NCBI GenBank assembly: GCA_027574665.1 | Contig: CM050654.1 | Coordinates: forward strand, 11,154,142-11,218,141 | Length of the DNA stretch: 64,000 nucleotides | Direction of reading: 5' to 3' | Source: Rhynochetos jubatus | Lineage: Eukaryota; Chordata; Aves; Eurypygiformes; Rhynochetidae | Shown: positions 20,291 to 32,866 of the stretch, piece after piece | How positions within the stretch are numbered: position 1 is the stretch's first letter | How the letters are laid out: each line of letters starts with the position of its first letter | Program-made: the position numbers and the translations under genes | The notes under the pieces: model-generated | What the model was told of the DNA's origin: nothing | Databases searched by the model: none | What the model saw: the letters and a program-made list of their open reading frames with translations, nothing else

Positions 20291-23200
20291 TAGCCCGCTG
20301 AGGCTGTGACTGCCCACGCTTCGCCCGCCTCTCTTCGCAGGATGGTGGCTTGGCGAGGGGCTTGGTCAGCTCACCACGTGTATCCTGGCTTTGGGAGAAA
20401 ACAAACAAAAAACCCCAAACAAACCAAAACTAAAAACCCCTTACCTGAGTTTCTGTTGCTCTGCCGAACTGTCGCGGGGACGGTCCAGCTCCAGAGGTTG
20501 ATCTGAACTGATCACGCTACGGTTAACATGTTTTGTTGTCCAAGAATGTCAATATGCACCAAGAAAAACAATACCCTCGTCTAGAAACACTCACTAAGTT
20601 CATAGTGCAGCCAAAGGTACAGGGATGTGGAAGGGCAGGTCCTGCCAGCAAGAGGACCACAACTAGCACCTGGGGGGGGTCTTTACAGGTTCGAGGACCT
20701 CACGGGGCGGCAATACTGATGTAGGTGGATATTTGTGAAGCTCTGGTACGGTGACGCAGGGGACCTGTGCAATAGCTGATATACAAATATGTCCTGCATC
20801 TATTGAACGGACCTTTAATGTTCTCACAGTCTGGTGTGTAAAGCACACACAGCTCCAACACCCTTGTAGTCCCTGGAGTTCTCACAAGGGTGAGATAAGG
20901 ACATGGTCAAGAGGTTCCTTCTCTGTCTTTCTATTTTTGATAGGAGAGTGCTGGAAGTACTTCAGCTGTGCTGCTGAACTCCTGTTTCTGAGACTTAGTA
21001 CTTCTTAGTATTCTGGTTTTTGCTTACTTTACTCAAGTACTAATTATGGCAACACTAACACAGACCAGTTTTAATACTCAACAAGCATGTATCAACATTT
21101 GTGAAGACTTTACAGCCGTCCTTGTTGGAGGTCGGGATGGAGGTGGACAAGGAGAGGAACTGGGAGGACTGGGGAGGGCTTTCGTCAAACCCTTGGGTCT
21201 GAAATTTGAACTGGTGAGACAGGGAGAAGCAAGAGGACGGTGGCAGGAGCAGAGGAGCAGAGTTCTAGTTCTGCTGTAGTGAACCCCTGGTTACAGGGGA
21301 GCAGAGGTCAGGAGGAAATGGCGGGGGGGAGGTCAAGGTCCCTGTGTTTGCTGTTACTGCTCAAAGCAGCAGCGGCTCATTCAGCACAGCATCTATCCTC
21401 CCCAGAGTGCCCGGGCTGCCTTTCTCCAGCGTTGACCCCACAGTGCTGACGGAAGAGGACCCTCAAGTGTCTGCGACAAGCCAGCGGCAGGGAGCGTTCG
21501 TCAGGGGAGCCCTGGTGAGGGCCCCCGACGTCCCTACCCTCTGCTATCGACTGAGGCCAGCGGCAAGGCGCTCCGTCTCTGGACCTTTGGCATGCCCTGG
21601 TGCCGGGGTCCTGCGGCCTCTGCGTGGCCTCCGGCGCCGCAGCTGTGACTGCCTCAGCAGGCGGCGTGCATCGGGACGAAGCAATGCGGTTCCCCGGGGG
21701 AGAAATGACAGTGGTGATTTGTAGCCAGGCTTTTAAGTGCCATTTGGTAGAGCAAATGCATCGAGAAAATAATGCTGTTGAAAGACCAGAGCCGTGTATG
21801 TTTTATCCTGGTCCTCTGAGGATCGCCTTCTTCCCAGCGCTGAGGAGAGCAGGGCCAGCTCGCCCGGCTGTCCCGCAGGCAGGACCCCAGCCCCAGAGCC
21901 CCTCTGAGCAGCCCGTCCTGAACGTCACCCGCTCTCTTCCGAAGTGGCTTCTTCGCTTCGGGCATGGGGTTGGTGTCTGACCTTCAGGCTTCCACCTCCA
22001 GCCCCAAAAGCCTCGTCAGCTTCTCGGGCAGGGGCTGTAGGTGACTCCGAACCGCAAGGTTGCCCATGTGGCCTCTGAGCGTGTGCCAGGCTGTCCTTCA
22101 AGTTACGGCTGGGCTCCAGCACGTGCAGCACGGGAAAACCAAGCCATTGTGGGGACCACAGGTGGTGATGGGCAGGCTCGGCAAGAGCAGTCCTACGCAA
22201 GCCTAAGACAAGGGGACAAAATTAACCTTTGGGGGTGGGTGGGGTGTCATTTATTGAGGTTATTTTCAACCAACTTCATCATTTTCTCACTTTCTTCATG
22301 CTACCTGTGGTTTTTGTGCTGCCTGCAGGCACGGGAAAAATCGCCTGGGCGCAGAGGGGGTGTGAAATAAGGGCAAAAGGGGTGATTTGAGACCCCCCAG
22401 CCTTTGGTGGTGGAGAGGACAGGGCTCAGCATACGTGAGCTATGAAGAGCCAGCGCAGGTAAGCGTTGCGCACGCTTGCCCTCCCGACCACGCCGTTCTT
22501 CTGCAGGAGCTTCTGCGACAACTGCTGGTGTTGTTTTTAATATAGGTGGGGTGTCTGTCATTGTGACAGTCCCACATGGTCCCAGCTCCTCTAAATTGCC
22601 GGGGCAGGCTGGGCCCCGCCGGCCCAGCGAGCTCCATCAGCGTAATTGGGGCTCCCGGCAGGGCTCTGCTGCGCGGAGCAGCTGGTGCCACCGGGGCACC
22701 CTCGGCAGCAAGCGCTGCTCTTAATGAGTTTGTTGCTGTTTCATTAATGAAGGAGAGGCTGGGATTTCATTTTCTTCCCATACTGGTTTTCCAGACCCCT
22801 TTGTGAGAAAGCAGACCAAATTCCGTTGAAAGCAATACTGCAGTATTCTAAATAAAATTGCTTCCATTTTTTTTTCCTTTTTAATTTCCTTTTAACCAGG
22901 GCAGAGTCTCTGAAGGCATCAACAGCAATACTTGCTGCATACACTGTGTTACTGCGTTTGACACTACTTGCCCTTATTAACTGACACAGACATATCCCTA
23001 AAAGTTAGTGCTATTCCTGGCTGAGTAGCATCATGTGTTGCTAGGGAGAGTTAGTGTTTTGAGGAGGAGAGGGCCCTGTGTAACCCAAAACCCATCAAAC
23101 ACACCCCAACCCCACCACCTGAACCACTCGTGGGTCTCTGCATAGACTTCTGCAAGGTGCTTTGTGGAGGGAGCAGCAGCCGGAGACCGGCAGCACAATG

Positions 23201-26200
23201 TTTCCCTCTTTTGGGAAGCGGGGACGCTTTCCTCCTCAGCACACCTCGACACGGTCAATACAGGGAGGAACAAAGTGCCGAGCTGGGCTGCAGAGCAAGG
23301 ACTCACCCTGCAGTCGAGGGAGCCCAGGCTCTGAGGATTAGCCTGCTTATCTCCGTTTATGGCTTTCCGTTAGGATTTAGTTAAGAATTTCCTGCATCTG
23401 CATCAGCAAGAAGAAATAGCTCTTCCCGGGACTCAGAAAGGTCAGCAAGAGGCCAAAGATTTTTTAAGCACACAGTTTGAGACTTTTAATGCATCGGAAA
23501 TGTAGAGGCTGGAGTCAAATCCTGAAAGTAGGCCCTTGGAAAAGGAAAAAGTGTGGGAAAGGCTTCTATCTCGGACTGCCTCGCTGTGTACACGTGCATT
23601 TGCGAGCAGCAGGAGGTGTACGAATGGGGTCCATCTTGCCCCGGCTGGTCGGCTCTCCGCACCAAACCCACCGCACCTGCTGCTCCCTTTAAATCCAGCA
23701 GCAAAGCCCTCCTGGGATCGGGGTATCGCTGGGCGTGTGGTGTTTGGAAGACCGTCCTCCTGGGCTGGAGCTCCCCTGGCTGTGGTGCCCCTGGGCCCCC
23801 GCCCCAGCAAGGGATGCACGAGCACACCCCGTCAGCAGCACCCCATCTCTGGGTTCTTCCCAGGGGGTTCGGCCGGCCGTATCCACTCACGGCCCCTGGG
23901 CTTTTCCAACCCCAGCTGCATCTTGCCCACCAGCAGACCCCTGGTGGGGACCTGCTTTGAGGCGTCACTCCTCTGTGGACCCCTCAGGTTAATGGTCTGC
24001 CTGAAAGCTAAAAAGAAGGAAAAAAAAGGGAAATAACTCGTTTAAAACATCACATTAAAATGCCACTCCACATCTGAAAGGATCCATTAAAACTTACATA
24101 GAGCTTTTTACATTTGTTTCCCCTGTTTTACATTTTGTTCTGGATTCAGGCACTCCCCTCTTATAATTCTCCTTTGTAATAAACATTTTTGCCTCAGTTG
24201 GCTCTGCACTAATGGGGACTATTTGCTGTGCAGAAGGAAACACGGGGCTTTTGCCTGAAATAGAGCTTTTCTTTCCAAAACCCATCATTCGCAGGGATCC
24301 AGCCTGGGTGGGAGCCATGGGCACCATGGGCTCACTCCAGGAGCTGTTCCTGCACCATCTTTCTTACAAAAGACACCTGTTTTGGGGGCGGCGGGGCTCA
24401 GAGAAGTGCATCAGGGCTTCACACTGCTATTCTCCAGCTCCTTGCTGAAGGACGGTGGAGGCAGCGGGAAGGGATGCCGCTGGGAAAGCTGCAGCATCCC
24501 ATGGCCAGGGCTGCATGCCCCTCTGCTCCGTCCCACCACCCCGCTCCTGGTCCTGCCACGTCCGTGCGTGTCCCTGCTGCTTCGCCTTCTGCCACCACCC
24601 AGTCCTCATACGCCCTCTTGCTCTTCATGGCCTTTCTGCTTAAAAAACCCAAAGAAATGGTAAAATCTGCTGTGGGTGAGGGAAGGGAAAGCTGCTCAAG
24701 CTCAACAGGGGTTGGGCAGCTGTCTTCCCCCTCCTCTGGCCCGCAGGCAGGGACAGGGTGACCAAGCGGTGGCTCAGGCCAGCCTCTGAAGTCGGATGAA
24801 TTACTCCTTCACTGAATTGCTCCTGAACTGATCCTTCACGTTGACTCCAGACCCCTGCTCTAGCCCTTAAACCAATACGTATGTTTGAAGGTTAGATGTT
24901 TGCAACGAAGCCTCCCTCTGCGGGTCAGTACTCTGGGGATGGTGTGGCTGCCCGGAGGGGCATTTTTCAGGAGCAATAAAGGTTTAACAGCGGCCCCGTA
25001 GCGCTGTTCCTTGCACGTTGCTCCTCTTGCCATGCAGCTGCATCTCCGTACGGCTGCTGGGGCTTTCCTGCCCTCTCCCTGCTTGGCGTTGGCACACCTG
25101 AGCCTTGCAAACTGAGGGCTGACTGCGGGAACGCAAACGATGTTCCCTGGGCATCCACACCATGTCTCTAAAAACCTTTTCATCTTGTTCCTTGTTGCCC
25201 TGGAGGATAATTACTTCAAAGAGCAGCCCGGTTGCCCGGTATTTCAGTTTATCTCATTACCATTGTGTTTGCCAAGCCAGCCAGCTTTGCCAAAAACAGA
25301 ATCAAGGTTGCTGGCAGTGCTGCCTGGCTGGCGTGTTCGCCCTCTCCGCTGGCTGAGATGCTAATTTTTCCTTGATTGCAAACCCTGCATTCATCTTTTG
25401 TGAATTAGCTGTGCCTACAGATACAGAATAATGGCTTTAAAACCCCGGCCCGGGCCTGCAGGCCCCTCTCCATGGGCTGCCAAAGGCAGGGCTAATGGAT
25501 GCTGTTCGAATATTCACTTGCCGCTTTTTTGGCCAAGGGGAGCAGCTGGCTGGCACCCACGGCTGGCAAAGGGCAGGCAGGAGCGTCAGATCGAAGGGCT
25601 GCTTGGCAGGCAGCATGCTGGGGGGAGGAGCTGGAGGGGGCACAGAGACGCAGGCGGACGGACGGACAGACGGATGGGCGCAGGGATGCTCACACCATTG
25701 CAAAGGTTGTTGCAGTGCCGGTAGTTGCGGGAATAGAGATGAGAGCTGACAGCTCCTGGCTGTAGGGGCTTCCCCAGGCTGCAGGAAGACTAGAACAGCC
25801 TTGGGATACCCTCAGGACAGCCTTAATATAATCTGATTTCACTTTTCTAATCTTGATTGCAACAAACTACGTGTAAATATTTTAAAAGTCTTCAGTGCAA
25901 AATGCTGAGTCAGCAGTGGCGTAGCTGGGACCTGAACAGGCGGCTGTGCTCACGTTGACTCGCGCTGGCATTGCCGTCACGGTCAGAGCGGGTCACCAAG
26001 CTTTGGGTTGCTGCTTAAAATTAGTTTAATGGCCGAGAAGGATTTTGTTTTTAAAATCCCTAAAATCAGATGCCTTCTCAAAAAAAACCAAACCCCACAA
26101 ACCAAACAAAAAAGAAAATTCACAAAGTCCGGATCTATTAACCCAGGTCTGAGCAGCACTCACAGGGATGGACGACACGGGGTGGAGAGCCACATCCCTG

Positions 26201-26230
26201 GGTTTTGCACTGCTCTTTAGGATAAACCTG
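20291..26230. other. Intergenic sequence, no supported gene
   Basis: 20390-20445 is A-rich with CAAAAAACCCC-like words, probably the tail of the CR1 5' region. 20530-21050 may be an old element but matches nothing I recognise. The rest is GC-rich unique DNA with overlapping low-complexity frames (for example 23536-24036 plus and 23486-23968 minus, open on both strands because of base composition) and AT-rich islands. No exon, RNA gene or LTR is supported. Confidence 0.5.
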
Positions 26231-26249
26231 CCGTAAGTGATGCTATGGC

Positions 26250-26264
26250 TGTTGCTAAGCAACA
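26250..26264. promoter_or_regulatory. RFX X-box-like palindrome
   Basis: TGTTGCTAAGCAACA is a perfect 15-bp palindrome with a central A. It fits the RFX-family motif (TGTTnCCTAGCAACA-like). It lies at the edge of an AT-rich block (26230-26580) full of TAAT/ATTA words (TTAATTAATTGG, AAATTAACAG) that looks like an enhancer or other conserved non-coding element. Confidence 0.45.
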
Positions 26265-29200
26265 AGTGATGATTGCTGTAGCCAATATTCCCCTCTTAAA
26301 GGTACATTTGCAAAGAGTAATCTTTTGTGTGCATGAAATTAATTTGCAGATGTATGGATTTGTATTAGTTAATGGCAATAAACTTTGGAAATGCTTCAGT
26401 GCGGCGTTAAAACGGAATACAATGTGGCATGAAGATATTGCGCAGCAAAAACATTAAGCCCTCCCCTTTAATTAATTGGAACTTAAAGCTGATATCTTAC
26501 TCACCAAAATAAATTAACAGTAAATCAAGTTACAGAATAAATTAACAAATTAAATCACATTACTTGGGAAGTTTAAAAGAAAGAGCATCTGTGAGCTGCT
26601 TGCATTGCAAATGCTGCTACAAAGTCTTGAGCTGGGAGGCTCACTTAATGCAACTGTCCAGGCGCCGTTTGGAAGTGGCTGATTTTCAGTCTTTACCATC
26701 AGAGCGGACCCGCTCCAAACACAGGTTAAAGCTCAGCCACGGTGTGCTGCCCAGCGAAGTCAGCGCAGCCGCATCCAGAAAGGGCTTTGTCTGCTTATTT
26801 CCTTCCGGTTTTGTGGGTAGCTGCCACAGATGTGCAGAGGATAATGTTCCTGTTGCAAGCCACCGCCAACCTACCTTTTATTTTTTTAAGCCTCTTTTCC
26901 TTCTCTTGCCTTTCCCCACCGGCGAGGACTCCACGCTGTCTGCCGTACTTGCTGGAGGTGCTCCCACCCCTCGCCGGCTCCCCAGGGACGTACCCCTGGT
27001 CCAACCCACAGCACCTCTCATCGCCTGTTACCCCTGGCTGACGTAGCAGCCTTTGGAGATGCAGGGAGCCGCGGACAGGCCAGCGCCGCTGGCTCTCAGG
27101 ATCCCCAGGAGGGCCCGGCGTGGAGGTCCTGCCACGCCGAAAAGCTTCCCTGCGCCCCTTTGGTCACCCTGGGCTCGCTCTGCTGCCGAGGCATGGCTGG
27201 AGAAATGCTCCTCTGCCGGCAGCGGGGAGAAGGGGGACTGTGGGAAGGTATTTTAACTGTATTACTTTCAGGTGGTTGCTACATCTTTTCTAATTAAAAT
27301 AAAATCATCCTAGGACTCCTGAAATGAATATTTGGTATAATAGATTCAGAAAGTGATGAAAATGTTTTCATTAAATAGTGAGAGAGGGAGAGAGACCCTG
27401 CAAGGCACAGCATTTTATCTCAACCCTCTAATAACATTAATAAACTCTTTAATCTTTGTCACGTTTATGACTTAATGGCAATCCTTAAAGACATGACAGA
27501 CAAGTAAGAGCTGCCAGGTTCCTTTAACCTATAAGCATTCATATTCTTCCCAGGATTTTGATTAAGTGGAAAATTCCTCTGTGATGTGCTTTATTCTCTG
27601 TGTAGAGCCATACTCTGCGGTCGGCGTGAGTGACGGAGGAAGCTCAGCCCCGGCCGGGACCCGGCAGTGCCAGGGGACGGTGAAGGGATCTCCCTTCTCT
27701 GTGGCCACGGGCAGGGGCTGCGGAGGAGCACGTCAGCGGGCGCTCGCTGGGATGCTGACACACCCTGCAAGGAGCAGCAGGCACCCAGGACTCGGGAGAA
27801 GGGAGATGCGTGGCCGGTCACCCGGTCTGGGTAGGACACACCACGAATTCCTCTCATGGGCACGTGTCTGTGGTGGTCTGAGGTTTCAGACAAGTAGTAT
27901 GGGCTGCGAAGAAGAGTTAAAAGCGTCTGAGCTGGGTGCACGGTCAAGCACCCCCGTTGCCGATGCCAGATGGAAAGTTGCCACGCACAGGCTTCGCGCT
28001 GCCCCTCTCTGCCGCCGTCCTGCGGGCCGAGAGTAGCAGGTGCCCAGGGGAAAAAGGGGCACGTGATCATGTAATTAGGGGCTGCACAAGACAGACGCGG
28101 TCGGGAACTGAACCCAGCCTTTGTCTTTTCTTTCTGGGCTTTTTAAAGTCCTTTTTTCCCTGCCTCCCAGCAATCTGGCATTTTCTAACCCTCGAGTCCT
28201 TGACTATAAAACCTAATTCACGCCCTTTTAATGCAAGGTTTTTGCATTTAATCTCCTAGGGGTTTTTTTTGTTGTTGTTGTTGTTGATGTTAGGTGCAAG
28301 CGCAGCCTTTTTCCCTCCGTCTCCAGGGTTTGAAGCCAGAATATCCATTACTGCAGCCGCCATCCCACTCTTCCCCAGCTGGAAGCAGAAGGATGCTCCA
28401 CTGACGGGGTGAGTCCACGAAAGGGTCACCGGTGGCAGCTTGGCCCTTTTGCCCCCCGCTGTACCCCCTGGGTACGCATTCCTTCCCTGCCCGACTCGAG
28501 GCTGCGGGGGCATCTTGCGTGCCCCAAACAGAACAAACTCCAGATGGTACAGATGGTGTGAATGCCAGCTCGATAACTTCACCCCTGTAAATGACAAGCT
28601 GGACACCTCCTCGGTTGTTTCTCAGTCGAATGTGGGTAACAAAATGAAAAATCACCATTAACCCCCTCCTTTATTCGTATAGTTTTGACGTTGTCGAAAA
28701 AAAGACACCACTCTTGTAGCAGAAGGGGAATTTTTTAAGCAGAAGCGTTACATTTTAAGACCCTAATAAAGATAAAAGCAAAATAAACAGTGAAATTTGA
28801 ATTTAGAGAATGAGAGAAGAAAGATCAGTCTGTGCTGGTGAAGTAATGAAGGTAGTGGCTGGTAACAATTTTTAATAGCACATTAATGCTGAATTACTTT
28901 GGAATTTCTGCAGGAGTCGAGATGACATCCACATAAACACCAAATGAATTCCAAATGATTGGTATTATCATAAAGAGCACCAAATGAATTAATAATGATG
29001 GAACACTTAAACTAAAACGTTATCTTCTCTAATCTGTTGTCTCTTTTACGCACTGCGCAATTCATTTTCAGCCAACTATGACCCTTTCTTTCCTTTGTCT
29101 TTTAAAAATACATGTATTTCTGTTGTGCATGAATGTTCTGCCCCTGTACCGCGTGAAGCGGGACTTGAACTGGTCCCTTTTGGTAACAGCTTTGCGTTGG

Positions 29201-29779
29201 CATCATGAAATTTAAGAGATAGATGGGAAGACATCTGGACGTGAGACGTATCGCTGGGAAAATGACTATGACTAATAAGAACCATAATAACAACGATTCC
29301 GCCTTGATGGTCCCACATGTGCAGAGACCTCAGGGCACCCTTAACAGCGTTTAATAAACTAAATGGCTCACTTTGCAGCAATGCAATATGCCTCCCCTTC
29401 CCATGGAGGAGCCCAACAGGAGGGGAAGCCTGAACTCCTGGGCTGTGTAACTCGGCCAAAAAGCTCCCTAAATAGGAGGCTGGGGCTTGTTCTGGGTGCT
29501 GGGCACTGCTGCCCCATGGGTGATGGGGAGAAGCTGAGCCCCGGCACTGCGGCTACATGTAGGGGGCTCTTAGGGCCCCACGGAGCTGCCAGACATGGGC
29601 TCCTCGGGGCGGTGGGGAAGGGGAGCTGGGGGCAGTGGCAGCATGGCCTTCCCCACGGCAGCGGTGACCCGGCCCTCACCAGGTCCCTTCCGGGGCCGGG
29701 CTGGGTGCGCTCGCTGACATATTAGCAGTCAGATGACATTTAGGGAGCACAAGTCTCGCTCCCTCCTGCAGGCCAAGTA
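26265..29779. other. AT-rich/GC-rich mosaic, probable conserved non-coding blocks
   Basis: AT-rich blocks at about 26265-26580, 27250-27560, 28680-29060 and 29190-29360 have homeobox-like words and few CpG. GC-rich, repeat-poor DNA lies between them. CACCAAATGAATT occurs twice, about 40 bases apart (near 28938 and 28979), in one block. A (GTT)n run lies at about 28270-28285. No coding exon is supported; the frames at 27566-28070 are open on both strands. Confidence 0.4.
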
Positions 29780-29800
29780 AATATCATTAGTAATGATATT
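29780..29800. repeat. 21-bp perfect palindrome
   Basis: The arms AATATCATTA and TAATGATATT are exact reverse complements around a single G. They contain the homeodomain cores ATTA and TAAT back to back. It lies in an AT-rich block (about 29710-29880) that looks like a conserved regulatory element. Confidence 0.9.
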
Positions 29801-30159
29801 AAATCTCAAATTGTGCTCCCGCACTATGGCAACCACTCAGCAAGCATTTGCTATTGCTGGTTGTTTCTACCAATTACTTTCATGGACCTTATTTCTTCGA
29901 AAACTGTTACTGACCATAATCCTCCGCGTGGCATGCCAGGAAAGTAAAAAAAATATATAAAAGAAGAAAAGCCACCCCATCTTTCAGAGTGAGGCTGTAG
30001 AGCTGCCAAGAGGCTGGCATGGCAGGCTTTATTTTTGTTAGGCGGGTGGTGATGCTGGGTGCTGCACTGGGGACCCAGGCAGGGAAGGCTTTTCCGACCA
30101 CTTGGTCTGGAGGGCGTTAAAGCACTGCATGGCAATCAGCTTGCTCTCCTGTACAGCAT
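29801..30159. other. Unique sequence, nothing recognised
   Basis: Continuation of the AT-rich block to about 29890 (CTATTGCTGGTTG, ACCAATTACTTTC), then unique DNA with an AT-rich run near 29950. No gene or repeat is supported. Confidence 0.4.
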
Positions 30160-30345
30160 CCATCCCATAAACATATGTCTGTATACACATACATATTACA
30201 AATAAGTGTGTATGTTATATGTAGGTGCACGTATATAGTTATATAAATGTGTGTGTATATACGTGCGTGCGTGTATGCATACACCCTTATACGTGTATAT
30301 ATGTACATATAAATATTTGTGTGTGTATATATGTATGTATGTGCA
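30160..30345. repeat. Degenerate TG/TA alternating purine-pyrimidine tract
   Basis: About 185 bp of mixed (TG)n, (TA)n and TGTATG words, for example GTGTGTATATACGTGCGTGCG and TGTGTGTATATATGTATGTATG. The alternating purine-pyrimidine pattern is prone to Z-DNA and cruciform structures. The minus-strand frame across it reads as repetitive Tyr/Ile/His peptides and is not a gene. Confidence 0.85.
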
Positions 30346-32750
30346 CACCCCCCCTTAGCTGCTGGCCCCTCTTGGCTGCAGAAGTGTTTGCTGGGCTGCC
30401 GCAGGCTGCCGGCGGCAGTGGCCGGCCGCTGGCCCATCACACGTGCTGCACTTCTCTTACAGAGGCAACATATAATTATATTACAAATTAACTTGCAAAT
30501 GCTGGTAGAGATGTACTCCACGGGAAAAAAAAAAATCGGTTTCATCTTCTCTCGTGTCTTGTAGCTGGTCCCTCCAGCACCGTCTGCATCTGCCAGGATC
30601 CCTGCCCTGGGAGCACTAATCATTTTTATTAACCATTAAACAAGAAGTTCCTTTTTATTTGCAAATGTAAAACATGCAGGAAGCACTATCTATAGCTGCT
30701 AATTCAGGTCACATTACACGGCTCGTCCTCACCTCTCGGCTCGTCCCCGTTGTGCCGTGAGCTCCTCGCTGTAAAACCGCCGGTGCCCCTCTTCCCCGGC
30801 AGCCGCGATGCTCTGCCGCCCGCATTTCCATTTAGAAGCCGCATTTCATCCTGAATAATTACACGCCATTTCCGAGTGACCCGATGTAAAGCAAGCCCCT
30901 TTTAAAGCTTCTCTCATGGCACGCTGATGAGGTGTTACTACATTTCCTTAACACTCTTCACCCTCCAGTCGGTTTTATGTCACGACGGGGCGGTGACGGG
31001 TGAAGGCGCTGTGACCCCGGAAAAGCGAGCCGGCGGCCGGCAGCGGCTGGGGTCACGGCTGTGGCTGGCGGGTTTGGTCACTGGTGGGATGAAACCTCAC
31101 TCCTGTCCCCCCTCGCCCCCGGTGAGGCACAGCCACGCGGGCTAATGGCCCCCACGGCCCAGGGGAGCTCGAACGGGAGAGGGACTGAAGGCTCCTACCT
31201 GGGGGTCTGCACCTCCCAAGGTGAGAAAAGGGTCCTCGTGTTGTATTTATAGACCCGTGGCTGATGCCACCTAGTTAGCGTCAGGGAGCAGATTCCTCAT
31301 GTGCTTTTTTGTTACGCGCCTTGGCGGCTGCTCTGTGAGACTGCGGAATATTTTACCGCTTTGTGGCTCGCGTTCGGTACGGCAACGAAAAGAAAAAAGG
31401 AAAAGCCGACAAAAATCCTCCTTTTTTTTTTGGTTTGTTTTAAATGCATCTTTGTTTTCAACAGTCCCCCTGCTGTGACAAAACTGTTAATTAAACTGAA
31501 ACTAAACTAAATTAAGCCCACCTAATATGAAAAGCATTTGAAGGCAAGCGGCGGCTTGAAGGTTGGCCGGGGTAGGAGCTGGCTGTGCCTGCCCCTCCTG
31601 CAGGCAGGGCGCAGCATCCCGAGGCAAAAGATGAGACTTTTGGCTCCCACGACAAACAGAGCACAATTTAACAGGCTCAGTCAACCAGGCTGTGGCCCGT
31701 CCAGACCAGAACTGTAGATAAGATATTATTATTGTTAATAAAATAGCTCTAAAGACCCAATTGTAACGGCCAGCGTATCTCCGCCTACCTTTACGTCCAG
31801 CTGAGGTTACTGATTATTCCAGCGGGAGAAACCACCCATCAGCACGACCAACCTTGGGCATTCCCGCCTGAGAAACCCACGGGGGCCGAGGGCTGCGCAC
31901 CCCTTGCAGCCAACCCCCTCCAGCCCCCCACGTACCCGTAACTGAAAGCTGGGGCAGGCTGTGCCGAGGCGCAGTGCCTGCTTTGATGTGCGGTAATGAA
32001 CTCCGCTTTTAATTCGGGGCCGTAACTTCCATCCCGCCGCAGAACCGGCAGCCGCGGCAGAGCTGCATGCATAATCGGGGTGAACGCGAGGCTGCGGCGT
32101 GCGAGGCGTCTGATGTCGGATGAGAGGAAAGATAGCCTTTAATCATTTTGTTTTCAAAGAAGCTTTAGAGAGCTCTTTGAAGATGAAGCTTTTTGAGAGC
32201 AGCTTCTGGAAAACAGGAGAGGGCCATACCCGGTGCCCACCGTCTGCCCACATCCACGCGCCCTCTCGGTTAACGGGCGCGCGGGCCTTACCCACATCCA
32301 CGCAGGCGTCCCTGGCTGGCACCCAGCGAGCTGCAGCAGCGTGGCTTTGGTTGCGTGCTGTCCGGGGTGGTGAGGGCCTGACGGCTGCCGCAGCAAGGAG
32401 TAACTGCCCCAGCGTCTTTCCATTTGAGGCGATGGCGGCTCCTCGGCGTGCGGAGGCAGGCGGGGAAAGGGGACCCGCGGCTAGTGTAGGGTGCCCAGCC
32501 TCCTTTTCATAACAACAGTATTCTCGCCGTGACGGTGTCCTGTAAGTCAAGTCTTACTGCTGTTGGATGAAAGGGAACGGCGGCGCACATCTGATCGGGC
32601 TTTATTTTAAGGAACAGCATCACGATGGAGAGGTGTGGAAGCTGTGCCTGCCCTGTAGTGCTGAATTTGGGGTGGGAGAAGGCGAGCGTCGTGCCTCACC
32701 CACCCGCGGAAGTCGGGCCGTGCGGTAGCTACCCAGCCGGCTTCTGCATG
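30346..32750. other. Intergenic sequence with AT-rich blocks, no gene
   Basis: AT-rich blocks at 30460-30540, 30610-30720, 30840-30960, 31440-31560 and 31700-31760 have TAAT-rich words. GC-rich DNA lies in between (32220-32500). Open frames at 32120-32550 run on both strands and are composition effects. Confidence 0.4.
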
Positions 32751-32866
32751 GGCTGGGATCTGGCACGTCTGGCGGCACTGAGGGGTTCAACGTCATCCAA
32801 AAATCCTGGGCTGGGATCCAGCACATCTGAAGGCACCGAGGGGTTCAACATCACCTGAACGTCCCG
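32751..32866. repeat. 58-bp tandem duplication
   Basis: Two 58-bp copies (32751-32808 and 32809-32866), both starting GGCTGGGATC and sharing CTG.GGCAC.GAGGGGTTCAAC. A third start, GGCTGGGG, follows at 32867. The copies differ at about ten positions, so the duplication is not recent. Confidence 0.9.

Noticed and set aside
20530..21050. Possible LTR beside the second CR1
   Set aside because: No matching TG...CA ends, no duplication and no recognised sequence.
27566..28070. Overlapping frames of 156 and 159 codons on opposite strands
   Set aside because: Both strands open because of GC-rich composition; no domain in either.
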